Part shown: positions 27,128-34,568 of the stretch, in pieces
Numbering within the stretch: position 1 is the first letter of the stretch
Layout: the number at the start of each line of letters is the position of its first letter
Assembly: GCF_023023025.1 (NCBI RefSeq)
Contig: NZ_CP095481.1
Location: 10,615,001-10,679,000 of the forward strand
Direction of reading: 5' to 3'
Source: Amycolatopsis sp. WQ 127309
GTDB taxonomy: Bacteria; Actinomycetota; Actinomycetes; Mycobacteriales; Pseudonocardiaceae
DNA: 64,000 nt
The notes under the pieces: generated by a model
Seen by the model: only the letters and a program-made list of their open reading frames with translations
The model's database searches: none
Told to the model about the DNA's origin: nothing
Made by a program: the position numbers and the translations under genes

Positions 27128-27499
27128 TCACGCGGACGCGGGTGTGTGCTCCGCGTCGTAGGCGTCGCGGGCGTCCTGGACCGACGTCATGTGCTGCCGC
27201 GCCCACCGGTCCAGCATCTCCAGCGGCTCGGAAAGGTTGCGCCCCAACGAGGTCAGCTCGTACTCGACCTTCGGCGGGATGACCGCGTACGCCGTGCGGG
27301 TGAGGATGCCGTCGCGGACCAGGCTGCGCAGGGTCTGCGTCAGGACCTTCTGCGAGATGCCGTCCACGCGGCGGGCGATCTCGGTGAACCGCAGCGGGCC
27401 GTCGGTGAGCGCGCCGACGATGAGGACCGTCCACTGGTCGCCGATGCGGTCGAGCAGCTGGCGGGTCGGGCAGTCGCGGTCGTACGGGTCCGGGTGCAC
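27128..27499 (-). CDS. HxlR family winged-helix regulator
   Basis: A 123-residue regulator with the HxlR signature: a conserved Cys near the start (DRDCPTRQLLDRIGDQWTVLIVGAL), then RFTEIARRVDGISQKVLTQTLRSLVRDGILTR and the wing VPPKVEYELTSLG-like segment. The single N-terminal Cys is often redox- or aldehyde-sensing in this family. Start GTG 27499 was preferred to 27514 because GAGGAG is placed correctly before it. It follows the TetR gene on the same strand by 40 bp. Confidence 0.88.
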   Translation of the reverse strand: MHPDPYDRDCPTRQLLDRIGDQWTVLIVGALTDGPLRFTEIARRVDGISQKVLTQTLRSLVRDGILTRTAYAVIPPKVEYELTSLGRNLSEPLEMLDRWARQHMTSVQDARDAYDAEHTPASA

Positions 27500-27539
27500 A
27501 GCGCGTCTCCTCACTTTCCCAAAGAGAGTAACACGCGAT

Positions 27540-28172
27540 TCAGGCGGTGGGAGCCATCAACGTGGCGAACAGGATCCGCAGGTGGCGGCGCCCGCGTTCC
27601 CAGCGCGCGTCCAGCTCGCCCTGGTCGCGGGTGGCCCAGCTGGCGATGAGGATGCCGCGCACGACGTCCATCGCGGTGTACACCGCGTGCAGGAACTCGT
27701 GGTGCCCCGCGTGCTCCGGCAGCAGCGCCTTGCCGAACTCGACCAGGCTGGACGTCGCGATCGGCTCGACCACGGCCATCTGACGGCGCAGCTCGGCGTC
27801 GGTCCGCGACGCGACCCACAGCTCCACCGTCGCCGAGAACACCGGCCCCTGGTGCATCTCCCACATCAGCTGCAGCGCGTCGCCGACCGGGTCGGTGGAC
27901 GCGCGCAGCCGGTCCAGCTCGGCCATCGCGACCTCGGTGCGTTTCGCCGCCAGGTGCCGGATCGCCGAGGTGACCAGGTCGGCCTTCGTCGGGAAGTGGT
28001 GCACCTGCGCGCCGCGCGTGACACCGGCGCGGTCGGCGACGCGGGTGGTCGTCGTGCCCGCGTAGCCGTACTCGACCAGGCAGTCGATCGTCGCGTCGAG
28101 CAGCCGGACGCGCATCGCCGCGCTGCGCTCCTCCTGGGTGCGGCCGGTCGATCCCCGTCGTGGCGCTGACAT
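27540..28172 (-). CDS. TetR family regulator
   Basis: A 210-residue repressor. The HTH reads TTTTRVADRAGVTRGAQVHHFPTKADLVTSAI. The C-terminal domain (MDVVRGILIASWATRDQGELDARWERGRRHL) resembles that of actinobacterial regulators of lipid or hydrocarbon metabolism. It starts 9 bp after the SRPBCC gene stop, so both belong to one transcript whose promoter lies at the GTACCA operator. Confidence 0.87.
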   Translation of the reverse strand: MSAPRRGSTGRTQEERSAAMRVRLLDATIDCLVEYGYAGTTTTRVADRAGVTRGAQVHHFPTKADLVTSAIRHLAAKRTEVAMAELDRLRASTDPVGDALQLMWEMHQGPVFSATVELWVASRTDAELRRQMAVVEPIATSSLVEFGKALLPEHAGHHEFLHAVYTAMDVVRGILIASWATRDQGELDARWERGRRHLRILFATLMAPTA

Positions 28173-28181
28173 GCGCCCACT

Positions 28182-28622
28182 TTATGGGGCGACGCGTGCC
28201 TCGGTCGCGGCGACCAGCCCGGCGACCACCCGCTTGATGAACACGCCCAGGATCCGCCGGTAGAACCAGCCGGTGCCGGGGATCTTCGCGGTGAACGTCG
28301 AATGCCAGTGAACCTCGGTGCCGCCGTCGGCCGGCGAAAGGTCGACGTAGGCGACGTAGTCCCGCAGCGGCAGGCCGTGCTCCAGCGCGTAGCCGAACCG
28401 GCGCCCGGGCTCCAGCGCGACGATCCGCTCGTACGAGCGGGTGCGGCCGGTGCGGAACAGCCGGACCGCGCCGAGCCCTTCCGGCTCCCCTTCCCCCTCG
28501 CTGACCAGCTCGAACGACTCCAGCGGCGACCACGTCGGCCAGCTCGTGCCGTCACGGAGGAGGGCGTAGACGGTGCCGGCCGACGCGGACGTCCGGCCGC
28601 GGACCGATATACTCTGTACCAT
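28182..28622 (-). CDS. SRPBCC family protein (polyketide cyclase/START-like)
   Basis: A 146-residue protein with the helix-grip fold pattern: SISVRGRTSASAGTVYALLRDGTSWPTWSP at the start, RSYERIVALEPGRRFGYALEHGLPLRDYVAYVDL and a long C-terminal helix. Such proteins bind or transform hydrophobic ligands. Its ATG at 28622 lies inside the first of two GTACCA palindromes, so its mRNA must be leaderless or start inside the neighbouring TetR gene. Confidence 0.83.
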   Translation of the reverse strand: MVQSISVRGRTSASAGTVYALLRDGTSWPTWSPLESFELVSEGEGEPEGLGAVRLFRTGRTRSYERIVALEPGRRFGYALEHGLPLRDYVAYVDLSPADGGTEVHWHSTFTAKIPGTGWFYRRILGVFIKRVVAGLVAATEARVAP

Positions 28623-28645
28623 TTGGTACGTGTACCATCTGGTAC
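28616..28645. promoter_or_regulatory. Double palindromic operator of the 28.65-kb TetR regulator
   Basis: GTACCATTTGGTAC (28616-28629) and GTACCATCTGGTAC (28632-28645) are two near-identical 14-bp dyads, centres 16 bp apart. The second ends directly before the ATG of the plus-strand TetR gene, and the first contains the start codon of the divergent SRPBCC gene. Autorepression and co-repression by the TetR protein is the simple reading. Confidence 0.88.
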
Positions 28646-29176
28646 ATGATCGACACAAGCCCGCGCGCCAAGCTGCTGGACGCGGCGATCGACCACATCG
28701 CCCACCACGGCGGCGCGAGCGAGAGCCTGCGCGCCCTGGCCGCCGGCCTCGGCACCAGCCACCGCATGCTCATCTACCACTTCGGCTCGAAGGAAGGCCT
28801 GCTCACGGCCGTCGCGCGCGAGGTCGAGGCCCGGCAGCGCGCGGCCTTGGCCGACGTCGGCGAGGGCCGCGAGTTCTGGCGGCGGCTGACCGACGAGGAC
28901 CTGCGCGCCAACGAGAAGCTCTTCTTCCAGCTCTACGGCCAGGCCCTCGGCGGCACCCCGGGCACGACCGGGTTCCTGAACGGCGTCGTCGACGACTGGC
29001 TCGGCCCGATCGAGGCCCTGCTCGCGCGCTACGGCGTCCCCGAGGCCGACCGGCCGGCGCACGCCCGGCTCAGCCTCGCCGTCACCCGCGGCCTGCTGCT
29101 GGACCTCGTCACGACCGGCGACCGCGCGGCCGTCGACGCCGCGATGGAGCTTTTCCTGGCGAGATACCAGAAGTGA
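28646..29176 (+). CDS. TetR family regulator (divergent to SRPBCC)
   Basis: A 176-residue regulator with HTH ASESLRALAAGLGTSHRMLIYHFGSKEGLLTAVAREV. ATG start 28646 abuts the operator, so its transcript is leaderless or initiates inside the SRPBCC gene. The stop codon is 10 bp before the secreted hydrolase gene, suggesting that the hydrolase is in its operon. The ligand is unknown. Confidence 0.88.
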   Translation: MIDTSPRAKLLDAAIDHIAHHGGASESLRALAAGLGTSHRMLIYHFGSKEGLLTAVAREVEARQRAALADVGEGREFWRRLTDEDLRANEKLFFQLYGQALGGTPGTTGFLNGVVDDWLGPIEALLARYGVPEADRPAHARLSLAVTRGLLLDLVTTGDRAAVDAAMELFLARYQK

Positions 29177-29186
29177 TACTGGCGCC

Positions 29187-30914
29187 ATGCGGCTGACACT
29201 GGGGTTCCTGCTCGCGCTGGTCACGACGGCGGTCCTCGCGCCCGCGGCAGCGGCCGAAACCGGCCCGGTCCGCGCGACGGCGTGGGTCGAAACCGGCGCC
29301 GACCTCGACCACGACGGCAGGCCCGACCGCGTCGCCGCCGACGTCGTCCGGCCCGCCGGGCGCGGACGCGTCCCGGTGATCCTCGACGTCAGCCCGTACT
29401 TCGCGTGCTGCGGCCGCGGCAACGAGTCCCAGAAGAAAACGTTTGCGCCGGACGGCACCCCCGAGCAGTTCCCGTTGTTCCTCGACAACTACTTCGTGCC
29501 GCGCGGGTACGCGGTGGTGCTGGCCGACGTCGGCGGTACGAACCGCTCGTCCGGCTGCTTCGACGACGTCGCCGACGGCAACGCCGTCGTGAACTGGCTC
29601 AACGGCCGGGCGAAGGCCTTCGACGCGCCCGACGGCGGGCGGCCGGTGACGGCCGACTGGGCCACCGGGGACGTCGGCGCGATCGGCAAGTCCCAGGACG
29701 GCGCCACCGCGATCGGCATGGCCGCCTCCGGGATCGCCGGACTGAAGACGATCGTGCCGATCGAAGGCGTCGCCGACAACTACGCCCAGCTCGTCGCGAA
29801 CGGCGCGCCCTTGGCGACGCCGGACAACACCGGGTCGGCCTTCACCTACAACGACCGCGCGGCGCGGTTGTGTCAGCCGTTCGAGGCGGACGTCAAGGCG
29901 CGCATGGGCACGGACGGTGACTACAACGCCTATTGGCAGAGCGTGAACTACGTCCCGCAGGCCGGGCGGGTGCGCGCGAGCGTGCTGATCGCGCAGGGGT
30001 TCGGGGACAGCGTCGTCGGCCCGGACCAGTTCGCCGCGTATTGGGCCGCGCTCGGCCGGGCGGGGGTGCCGCGCCAGGCGTGGCTGAGCCAGGCCGGCCA
30101 CGTCGACCCGTTCGACCTGCAGCGGGCGCGGTGGGTGGACACGCTGGGCCGCTGGTTCGACCGCTGGCTGCGGGGCGTCCGCAACGGCGTCGAGCACGAG
30201 CCCGCCGTGCACCTGGAAACCACGCCGGACCGGTGGACGGACGTCCGGGCCTGGCCGCCCGCGACCACCGCCACGACGTTCCGGCCGGCGGCCGGCGGCA
30301 CGCTCGGGCGGCGTGGTTCCGGCACGGCCACGGTCGTCGACGACCCGGCGGCCGGCCGCGAGCAGTGGGCGGCCGGGACGTCGGCCGCGCGGTTCACCGG
30401 CGCTCCCCTGACCTCGGCGGTGCGGCTCGCCGGGACGCCGTCGATGACGATCACCGCGTCGTCCGACAAGCCCGCCGCGCGGCTCGGCGTCGCGCTCGTC
30501 GACTACGGCCCTGCGGAAGTCCGGAACACCACGAACTACGGCAGCGGGATCAAGACCCTGACCACCCGATCGTGCTGGGGTGTGAGCCGGCCCGGTGACA
30601 GCGCGTGCTTCCTGGACACCGCCACCGACCTCGTCCACGTCGACCACCAGATCGTCGCCGCGGGCTGGGCCGACCTCGGGCACCACGCGTCGCTGCGCCA
30701 CGGCGAGCCGCTCGTGCCGGGGCGGGCGTACCCGATGACGTTCACGCTGAGCAGCCTCGACCACGTCGTCCCGGCCGGGCACCGGCTCGGGCTGCTGCTC
30801 GGCGGCACCGACGGGCAGCTGTTCGACCCGGCGCTGCCGGTACTGGGCGACACGCTGACGTTCGACCTCGCGCGGACGTCGATCACCGTGGGCCTTACAC
30901 AGCCCGAACACTAG
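29187..30914 (+). CDS. Secreted CocE/NonD-type (S15-like) hydrolase
   Basis: A 575-residue exported protein: signal peptide (residues 1-23, cut near AAAAE), an alpha/beta-hydrolase S15 domain, and a C-terminal jelly-roll X-Pro dipeptidyl-peptidase C domain. The nucleophile elbow reads GKSQDG (Ser169), where most family members have GxSYxG. Asp in AQGFGDSVVGPDQ and His in SQAGHVDP are good candidates for the rest of the triad. Family members are proline-specific dipeptidyl peptidases, cocaine esterases or cephalosporin acylases; the specificity here is open. Confidence 0.85.
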   Translation: MRLTLGFLLALVTTAVLAPAAAAETGPVRATAWVETGADLDHDGRPDRVAADVVRPAGRGRVPVILDVSPYFACCGRGNESQKKTFAPDGTPEQFPLFLDNYFVPRGYAVVLADVGGTNRSSGCFDDVADGNAVVNWLNGRAKAFDAPDGGRPVTADWATGDVGAIGKSQDGATAIGMAASGIAGLKTIVPIEGVADNYAQLVANGAPLATPDNTGSAFTYNDRAARLCQPFEADVKARMGTDGDYNAYWQSVNYVPQAGRVRASVLIAQGFGDSVVGPDQFAAYWAALGRAGVPRQAWLSQAGHVDPFDLQRARWVDTLGRWFDRWLRGVRNGVEHEPAVHLETTPDRWTDVRAWPPATTATTFRPAAGGTLGRRGSGTATVVDDPAAGREQWAAGTSAARFTGAPLTSAVRLAGTPSMTITASSDKPAARLGVALVDYGPAEVRNTTNYGSGIKTLTTRSCWGVSRPGDSACFLDTATDLVHVDHQIVAAGWADLGHHASLRHGEPLVPGRAYPMTFTLSSLDHVVPAGHRLGLLLGGTDGQLFDPALPVLGDTLTFDLARTSITVGLTQPEH

Positions 30915-30984
30915 GCGCACGCCGCCCGAACACCGGCCCGCCAGAGTTCTCCTCGTACCCGGAAACCTTCCTGAGGGAGACACC

Positions 30985-31407
30985 ATGCGAGGACCCACCT
31001 GGACGCGGCGGCTGGCACTGGCGGGCGCCGGGAGCGCGGCCTGCCTGCTGGCGCTGTCGCCGCTGGCCTCGGCCCAGACGACGTCCCCGGCGCCGGTCGC
31101 GCCGATCACGCTCAGCCCCGAGGAGTCGCAGCAGGTCTGCGGCGACTGGGTGCCGAAGCTGCAGAAGCGGGCCGACAACCTGGAGAAGCGGATCAACGGC
31201 GGCGCCGAGGTCGCCGGCTCGGTCGCCAACCTCAAGGCCCGCGCCCAGGACCAGCGCACGGCCGGGCACAACGACCGCGCCACCAAGCTCGACGAGCGCG
31301 CCACCAAGCGGCAGGGCAAGGTCGGCGAACTGACCACGGCGAAGCAGAAGCTCGACGCCTTCGCGACGGCGCACTGCAAGCCGGCCGCCCCGGCGCCGAC
31401 CAAGTGA
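30985..31407 (+). CDS. Secreted small helical protein
   Basis: A 140-residue exported protein, function unknown. Signal peptide with RRLALAGAGSAACLLAL and a cut near ASAQT. The mature part has two cysteines (QQVCGDWVPKL and TAHCKPAAP) framing a Lys/Asp/Ala-rich helical region (LQKRADNLEKRINGG...ATKLDERATKRQGKVGELTTAKQKL) that should form a coiled coil closed by a disulfide. Followed by an overlapping lipoprotein gene. Confidence 0.75.
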   Translation: MRGPTWTRRLALAGAGSAACLLALSPLASAQTTSPAPVAPITLSPEESQQVCGDWVPKLQKRADNLEKRINGGAEVAGSVANLKARAQDQRTAGHNDRATKLDERATKRQGKVGELTTAKQKLDAFATAHCKPAAPAPTK

Positions 31408-31592
31408 GGGCGGCGAGGATCGCGGCGGCGGTCGGGGCGGCCGCGCTCATCACGCTCGGCTGCTCGGCCTGCCGCGACAACCTGATGGGCTCGCCGGACT
31501 CCGGGACTTCCCCGGCGTCGTCCGAGCTGAGCGGCATCGAGTCGACGCTCAACGGTGTCGAGTCCGACATGAACGACGACGGCTCCCCCTGA
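31404..31592 (+). CDS. Small lipoprotein
   Basis: A 62-residue protein with an N-terminal hydrophobic segment and lipobox ITLGC (Cys20), followed by a short Ser/Asp-rich tail. The GTG start at 31404 overlaps the stop of the secreted helical protein gene, so both are made together. It is 45 bp upstream of a two-component pair, which may sense the same envelope condition; this link is only positional. Confidence 0.65.
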   Translation: MRAARIAAAVGAAALITLGCSACRDNLMGSPDSGTSPASSELSGIESTLNGVESDMNDDGSP

Positions 31593-31637
31593 CCGGCTAG
31601 CGTCTCCCCGGGGGCGACGGCGGAGACGGGAGCGGCA

Positions 31638-32324
31638 ATGGGGTCACCGGGACGCGGCCTCGTCCTCGTGGTCGAGGACGAGGCCGCGATCGCCGAGCTG
31701 GCGGCGCTGTACCTCAAGCGCGACGGCTTCGGCGTGCACGTCGAGGCGGACGGCGGCCGCGCGCTCGACGCCGTCCGGCGGCTCAAGCCGGTGGCGATCG
31801 TGCTCGACATCGGACTGTCCGGAATGGACGGTATCGAGATCTGCAAGACGCTGCGCGCGGCCGGGGACTGGACGCCGGTGCTGTTCGTCACCGCCCGCGA
31901 CGACGAGCTGGATCGCTTGCTGGGCTTGGAGATCGGCGCCGACGACTACCTGACCAAGCCGTTCAGCCCACGCGAGCTGGCCGCCCGGGTCCGGACCGTG
32001 CTGCGACGCGCGTCCGGCGCGGCGCCGGCCCCGTCGGCGTTCACCGTCGGCGCGGCGCGCGTCGACCTCACGAGCCGCCGCGCCTGGGCCGGCGAGACGG
32101 AGATTTCCCTGACGTCCACGGAGTTCGACCTGCTCACGCACCTGCTCCGGCACCCGGGGCAGGTGCTTTCGCGCGACCAGCTGCTGAGCGCCGTCTGGGG
32201 CTACGCCGCCGCGGCGGGCACGCGCACGGTCGACGTCCACGTCGCGCAGCTGCGGGCGAAACTCGGCGCGGCCAGTCCGATCAGGACGGTCCGCGGCATC
32301 GGCTACGCGGCGGACCAGGCATGA
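31638..32324 (+). CDS. OmpR-family response regulator
   Basis: A 228-residue regulator. Receiver with VVEDEA, phospho-acceptor Asp in VLDIGLSGMDG, FVTARDDE and the Lys in YLTKPFSPRELAAR. C-terminal winged helix: ISLTSTEFDLLTHLLRHPGQVLSRDQLLSAVWGY...RTVDVHVAQLRAKL. It is coupled to the kinase gene by ATGA. Confidence 0.93.
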   Translation: MGSPGRGLVLVVEDEAAIAELAALYLKRDGFGVHVEADGGRALDAVRRLKPVAIVLDIGLSGMDGIEICKTLRAAGDWTPVLFVTARDDELDRLLGLEIGADDYLTKPFSPRELAARVRTVLRRASGAAPAPSAFTVGAARVDLTSRRAWAGETEISLTSTEFDLLTHLLRHPGQVLSRDQLLSAVWGYAAAAGTRTVDVHVAQLRAKLGAASPIRTVRGIGYAADQA

Positions 32325-33709
32325 GGTACCGCGGGACGCTCGCCGGGCGGATCACGCTCGTCTGCCTCGCCGTCGCCGGGATCGCGGTGATCGTGGCCGG
32401 GTTCGTGGCGGCGCGGCTGATCCGGACCACGGCGGACAACGTGCTGCAGGCGTCGCTGTCCGCGCAGGCCGACGTCGTCGCGTCGCAGCTCGACGAAAGC
32501 GGCATCGGCAACCGGCTGGGCGTCGGCAAGGTCGCCGACGTCGTCCGCGGTCAGGGCATCTCGGTCGTGGTGCGGCGCGCGGGCGGCCAGGCCGTCGGGG
32601 ACGCCGTGTCGGTGCAGGCGGCGGCGAAGGCGGGGCTCGGCGCCGCGCACTCGGAGCGGGTGCTGGTCGCGGGCGCGCAGTACCTGGTGGAGACGCGGGC
32701 GGTCGGGACGCGCGGGGCGGCGTTCGCGCTGGTCCTGCCGGCGCGCAACGCGGAGACGACGCAGCGCGCGCTGGTCCGGAACATCGCGTTCGCGCTGGGG
32801 ATCGGGCTGCTGGTGGCGGCCGCGGCCGGGTTCGTGTCCGGCCGGCTGCTGGGCCGTCCGCTGCGCCGGGCGGCCGCGGCCGCGGGGTCGTTGCGGGCCG
32901 GCCGGCGGGACGTCCGGGTGCCGGTGGAGGGACCTCGGGAAGTCGCGGAAGTGGCGGGTTCGCTGAACTCGCTGGCCGACGCGCTCGCCCAGAGCGAGGC
33001 GCGGCAGCGGGACTTCCTGCTGTCGGTGTCGCACGAGCTGCGGACGCCGTTGACGGCGGTGACGGGCTTCGCCGAGGCGATCGCGGACGGCGTAACGTCG
33101 GGCGACGACGCCCAGCGCGCCGGCCAGACCATCCAGCGCGAGGCCGCGCGGCTGGAACGCCTGGTCACGGACCTGCTGGAGCTGGCCCGGCTGGGCGCCG
33201 ACGAGTTCAGGCTGGACGTCACGACCCTGGACCTGGGCGCGCTGCTGCGCGACTGCGCCGAGGTCTGGCAGCTGCGGTGCGCCCGGGAGAACGTGCGACT
33301 GTCCGTTGCGGCGCCGTCGTCCCCGGTCCCGGTGCGGGCCGACGCCCGCCGGTTGCACCAGGTCGTCGACGGCCTGGCGGAAAACGCCCTGCGAGTCACC
33401 CCCTCAGGCGCCCCCATGGTCTTCTCCCTGTCAGTGTCCGGCCCCAACGCTCAGCTTTCCGTCCGCGACGGCGGCCCGGGCTTGGCCCCGGAGGACTACC
33501 CGGTGGCCTTCGAGCGCGGCGTCCTGAACGCCCGCTACCGCGACCGCCGCCCAGTCGGCTCGGGCATCGGCCTGGCCCTGGTCCACGCCCTGGTCACCCG
33601 CATGGGCGGAGACCTGACAGCCGGCCCGGCCCCCGAAGGCGGCGCCGCGTTCACCATCACCCTCCCCCTGGCGGCGACGTCCGCCACCGTGCCGCTCCCC
33701 CGCCCCTGA
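32321..33709 (+). CDS. Sensor histidine kinase (OmpR-type partner)
   Basis: A 462-residue kinase: first membrane helix at residues 10-32, an extracellular domain of about 115 residues, a second helix (about 148-168), HAMP, HisKA with phospho-acceptor His in LLSVSHELRTPLTAVTGFAEA, and HATPase_c with DGLAENALRVTP (N box), SVRDGGPGL and GSGIGLALVHAL. In the N box the usual HNA is ENA, still consistent with Mg-ATP binding. Confidence 0.92.
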   Translation: MRYRGTLAGRITLVCLAVAGIAVIVAGFVAARLIRTTADNVLQASLSAQADVVASQLDESGIGNRLGVGKVADVVRGQGISVVVRRAGGQAVGDAVSVQAAAKAGLGAAHSERVLVAGAQYLVETRAVGTRGAAFALVLPARNAETTQRALVRNIAFALGIGLLVAAAAGFVSGRLLGRPLRRAAAAAGSLRAGRRDVRVPVEGPREVAEVAGSLNSLADALAQSEARQRDFLLSVSHELRTPLTAVTGFAEAIADGVTSGDDAQRAGQTIQREAARLERLVTDLLELARLGADEFRLDVTTLDLGALLRDCAEVWQLRCARENVRLSVAAPSSPVPVRADARRLHQVVDGLAENALRVTPSGAPMVFSLSVSGPNAQLSVRDGGPGLAPEDYPVAFERGVLNARYRDRRPVGSGIGLALVHALVTRMGGDLTAGPAPEGGAAFTITLPLAATSATVPLPRP

Positions 33710-34035
33710 TTCCGCAAGCCGGGGCCCGGACCCCGGAGTTCGGCCACGATTCGCCCGGATGCGAATCCAGCCCGGGCAGTTCAGCGCAGCGCGACCGAAC
33801 GACTCGTGAATTCACTGGGCAAGCGGCACCCACGCACTCGGTTGGTGCTCACTCTCCGTCGAACTCGGGCACGATCGAACACCCAACGGATCTAGCGAAT
33901 AGCTCGGCGATCCTGTGTTCGTGACCACCCATCCGCGCCCAGCGCGTAACTTTATGTTCAATCCCAGCGACAGAGAAACTCGGTGGGTGTCCACTTCGAC
34001 AGCGCTCAGCGACCGAATCTCCATGCACAATCACT
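33710..34035. other. Relatively AT-rich non-coding region
   Basis: A 326-bp gap of clearly lower GC than the flanking genes, between the kinase stop and the tandem-HTH gene. No protein-like frame is seen on either strand. It contains several GAATTC/TTATG-type AT-rich stretches, and it likely holds the promoter of the HTH gene. It marks the left edge of the regulator-rich block described in the findings. Confidence 0.55.
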
Positions 34036-34413
34036 GTGACGGGAGTACGGAACTTGACGGAGGAACGAAAGCAACGCGGCGATCGGGAAGCCGCGGATCC
34101 CGGTGAGCGGGACCGGAGTTTGGCCCGCGCTTACGAACTCGGGGCCTCCATCGAAGAGCTCGCCGAGCAGGAAGGTCTGAGCTACACGTGGATGCGGCGA
34201 AAACTGCGCAACGCGGGTGCCGAGCTGCGGCGCAGACCCGCCCCGAAGCCTTGTCCGATTCCCCTGGATCAGCTGGCGGACGAGTACCACGCGGGAGCCA
34301 GCATTATGGTGCTGGCCCGGACCTACGGTTTGTATTACAAGCGAGTCCGTGAGCTCCTGCTCGGTCACGGTGTGCAGTTGCGCCCCTCGACTCGCGCCAA
34401 ACCCGACTCTTGA
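34036..34413 (+). CDS. Tandem helix-turn-helix protein
   Basis: A 125-residue basic protein built from two similar HTH units of about 35 residues: YELGASIEELAEQEGLSYTW (continuing MRRKLRNAGAELR) and YHAGASIMVLARTYGLYYKR (continuing VRELLLGHGVQLR). The second looks like a duplication of the first. No sensor or enzymatic domain is present. Start uncertain: GTG 34036, or TTG 34054, which has GGGAG before it. It is unlike common actinobacterial regulator families and is probably a DNA-binding accessory protein. Confidence 0.72.
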   Translation: MTGVRNLTEERKQRGDREAADPGERDRSLARAYELGASIEELAEQEGLSYTWMRRKLRNAGAELRRRPAPKPCPIPLDQLADEYHAGASIMVLARTYGLYYKRVRELLLGHGVQLRPSTRAKPDS

Positions 34414-34451
34414 CCTGGTTGTGCCGTGGGTCACTCGACAGTTAATCACCT

Positions 34452-34469
34452 CCCGTGCAGGTGCACGGG
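34452..34469. promoter_or_regulatory. Perfect 8-2-8 palindrome upstream of the STAND gene
   Basis: CCCGTGCA-GG-TGCACGGG lies 100 bp before the STAND NTPase start codon and 39 bp after the HTH gene stop. The two-base centre makes it an operator-like dyad rather than a good terminator loop. It could be the binding site of the adjacent tandem-HTH protein, but nothing shows that directly. Confidence 0.55.
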
Positions 34470-34568
34470 AACTTTTCGTGCTTTCGAGTGGAAATTCCGA
34501 ATTCCGCCAAAAGTATGCTCGATCGGCGAGTAAACAGAGAAGTTCGGGACTTGCGGGGGAGATCTCGG

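Noticed and set aside
33915..34106. 63-codon plus-strand frame before the HTH gene
   Set aside because: Poor composition, overlapped by the better HTH frame, and no ribosome-binding site.
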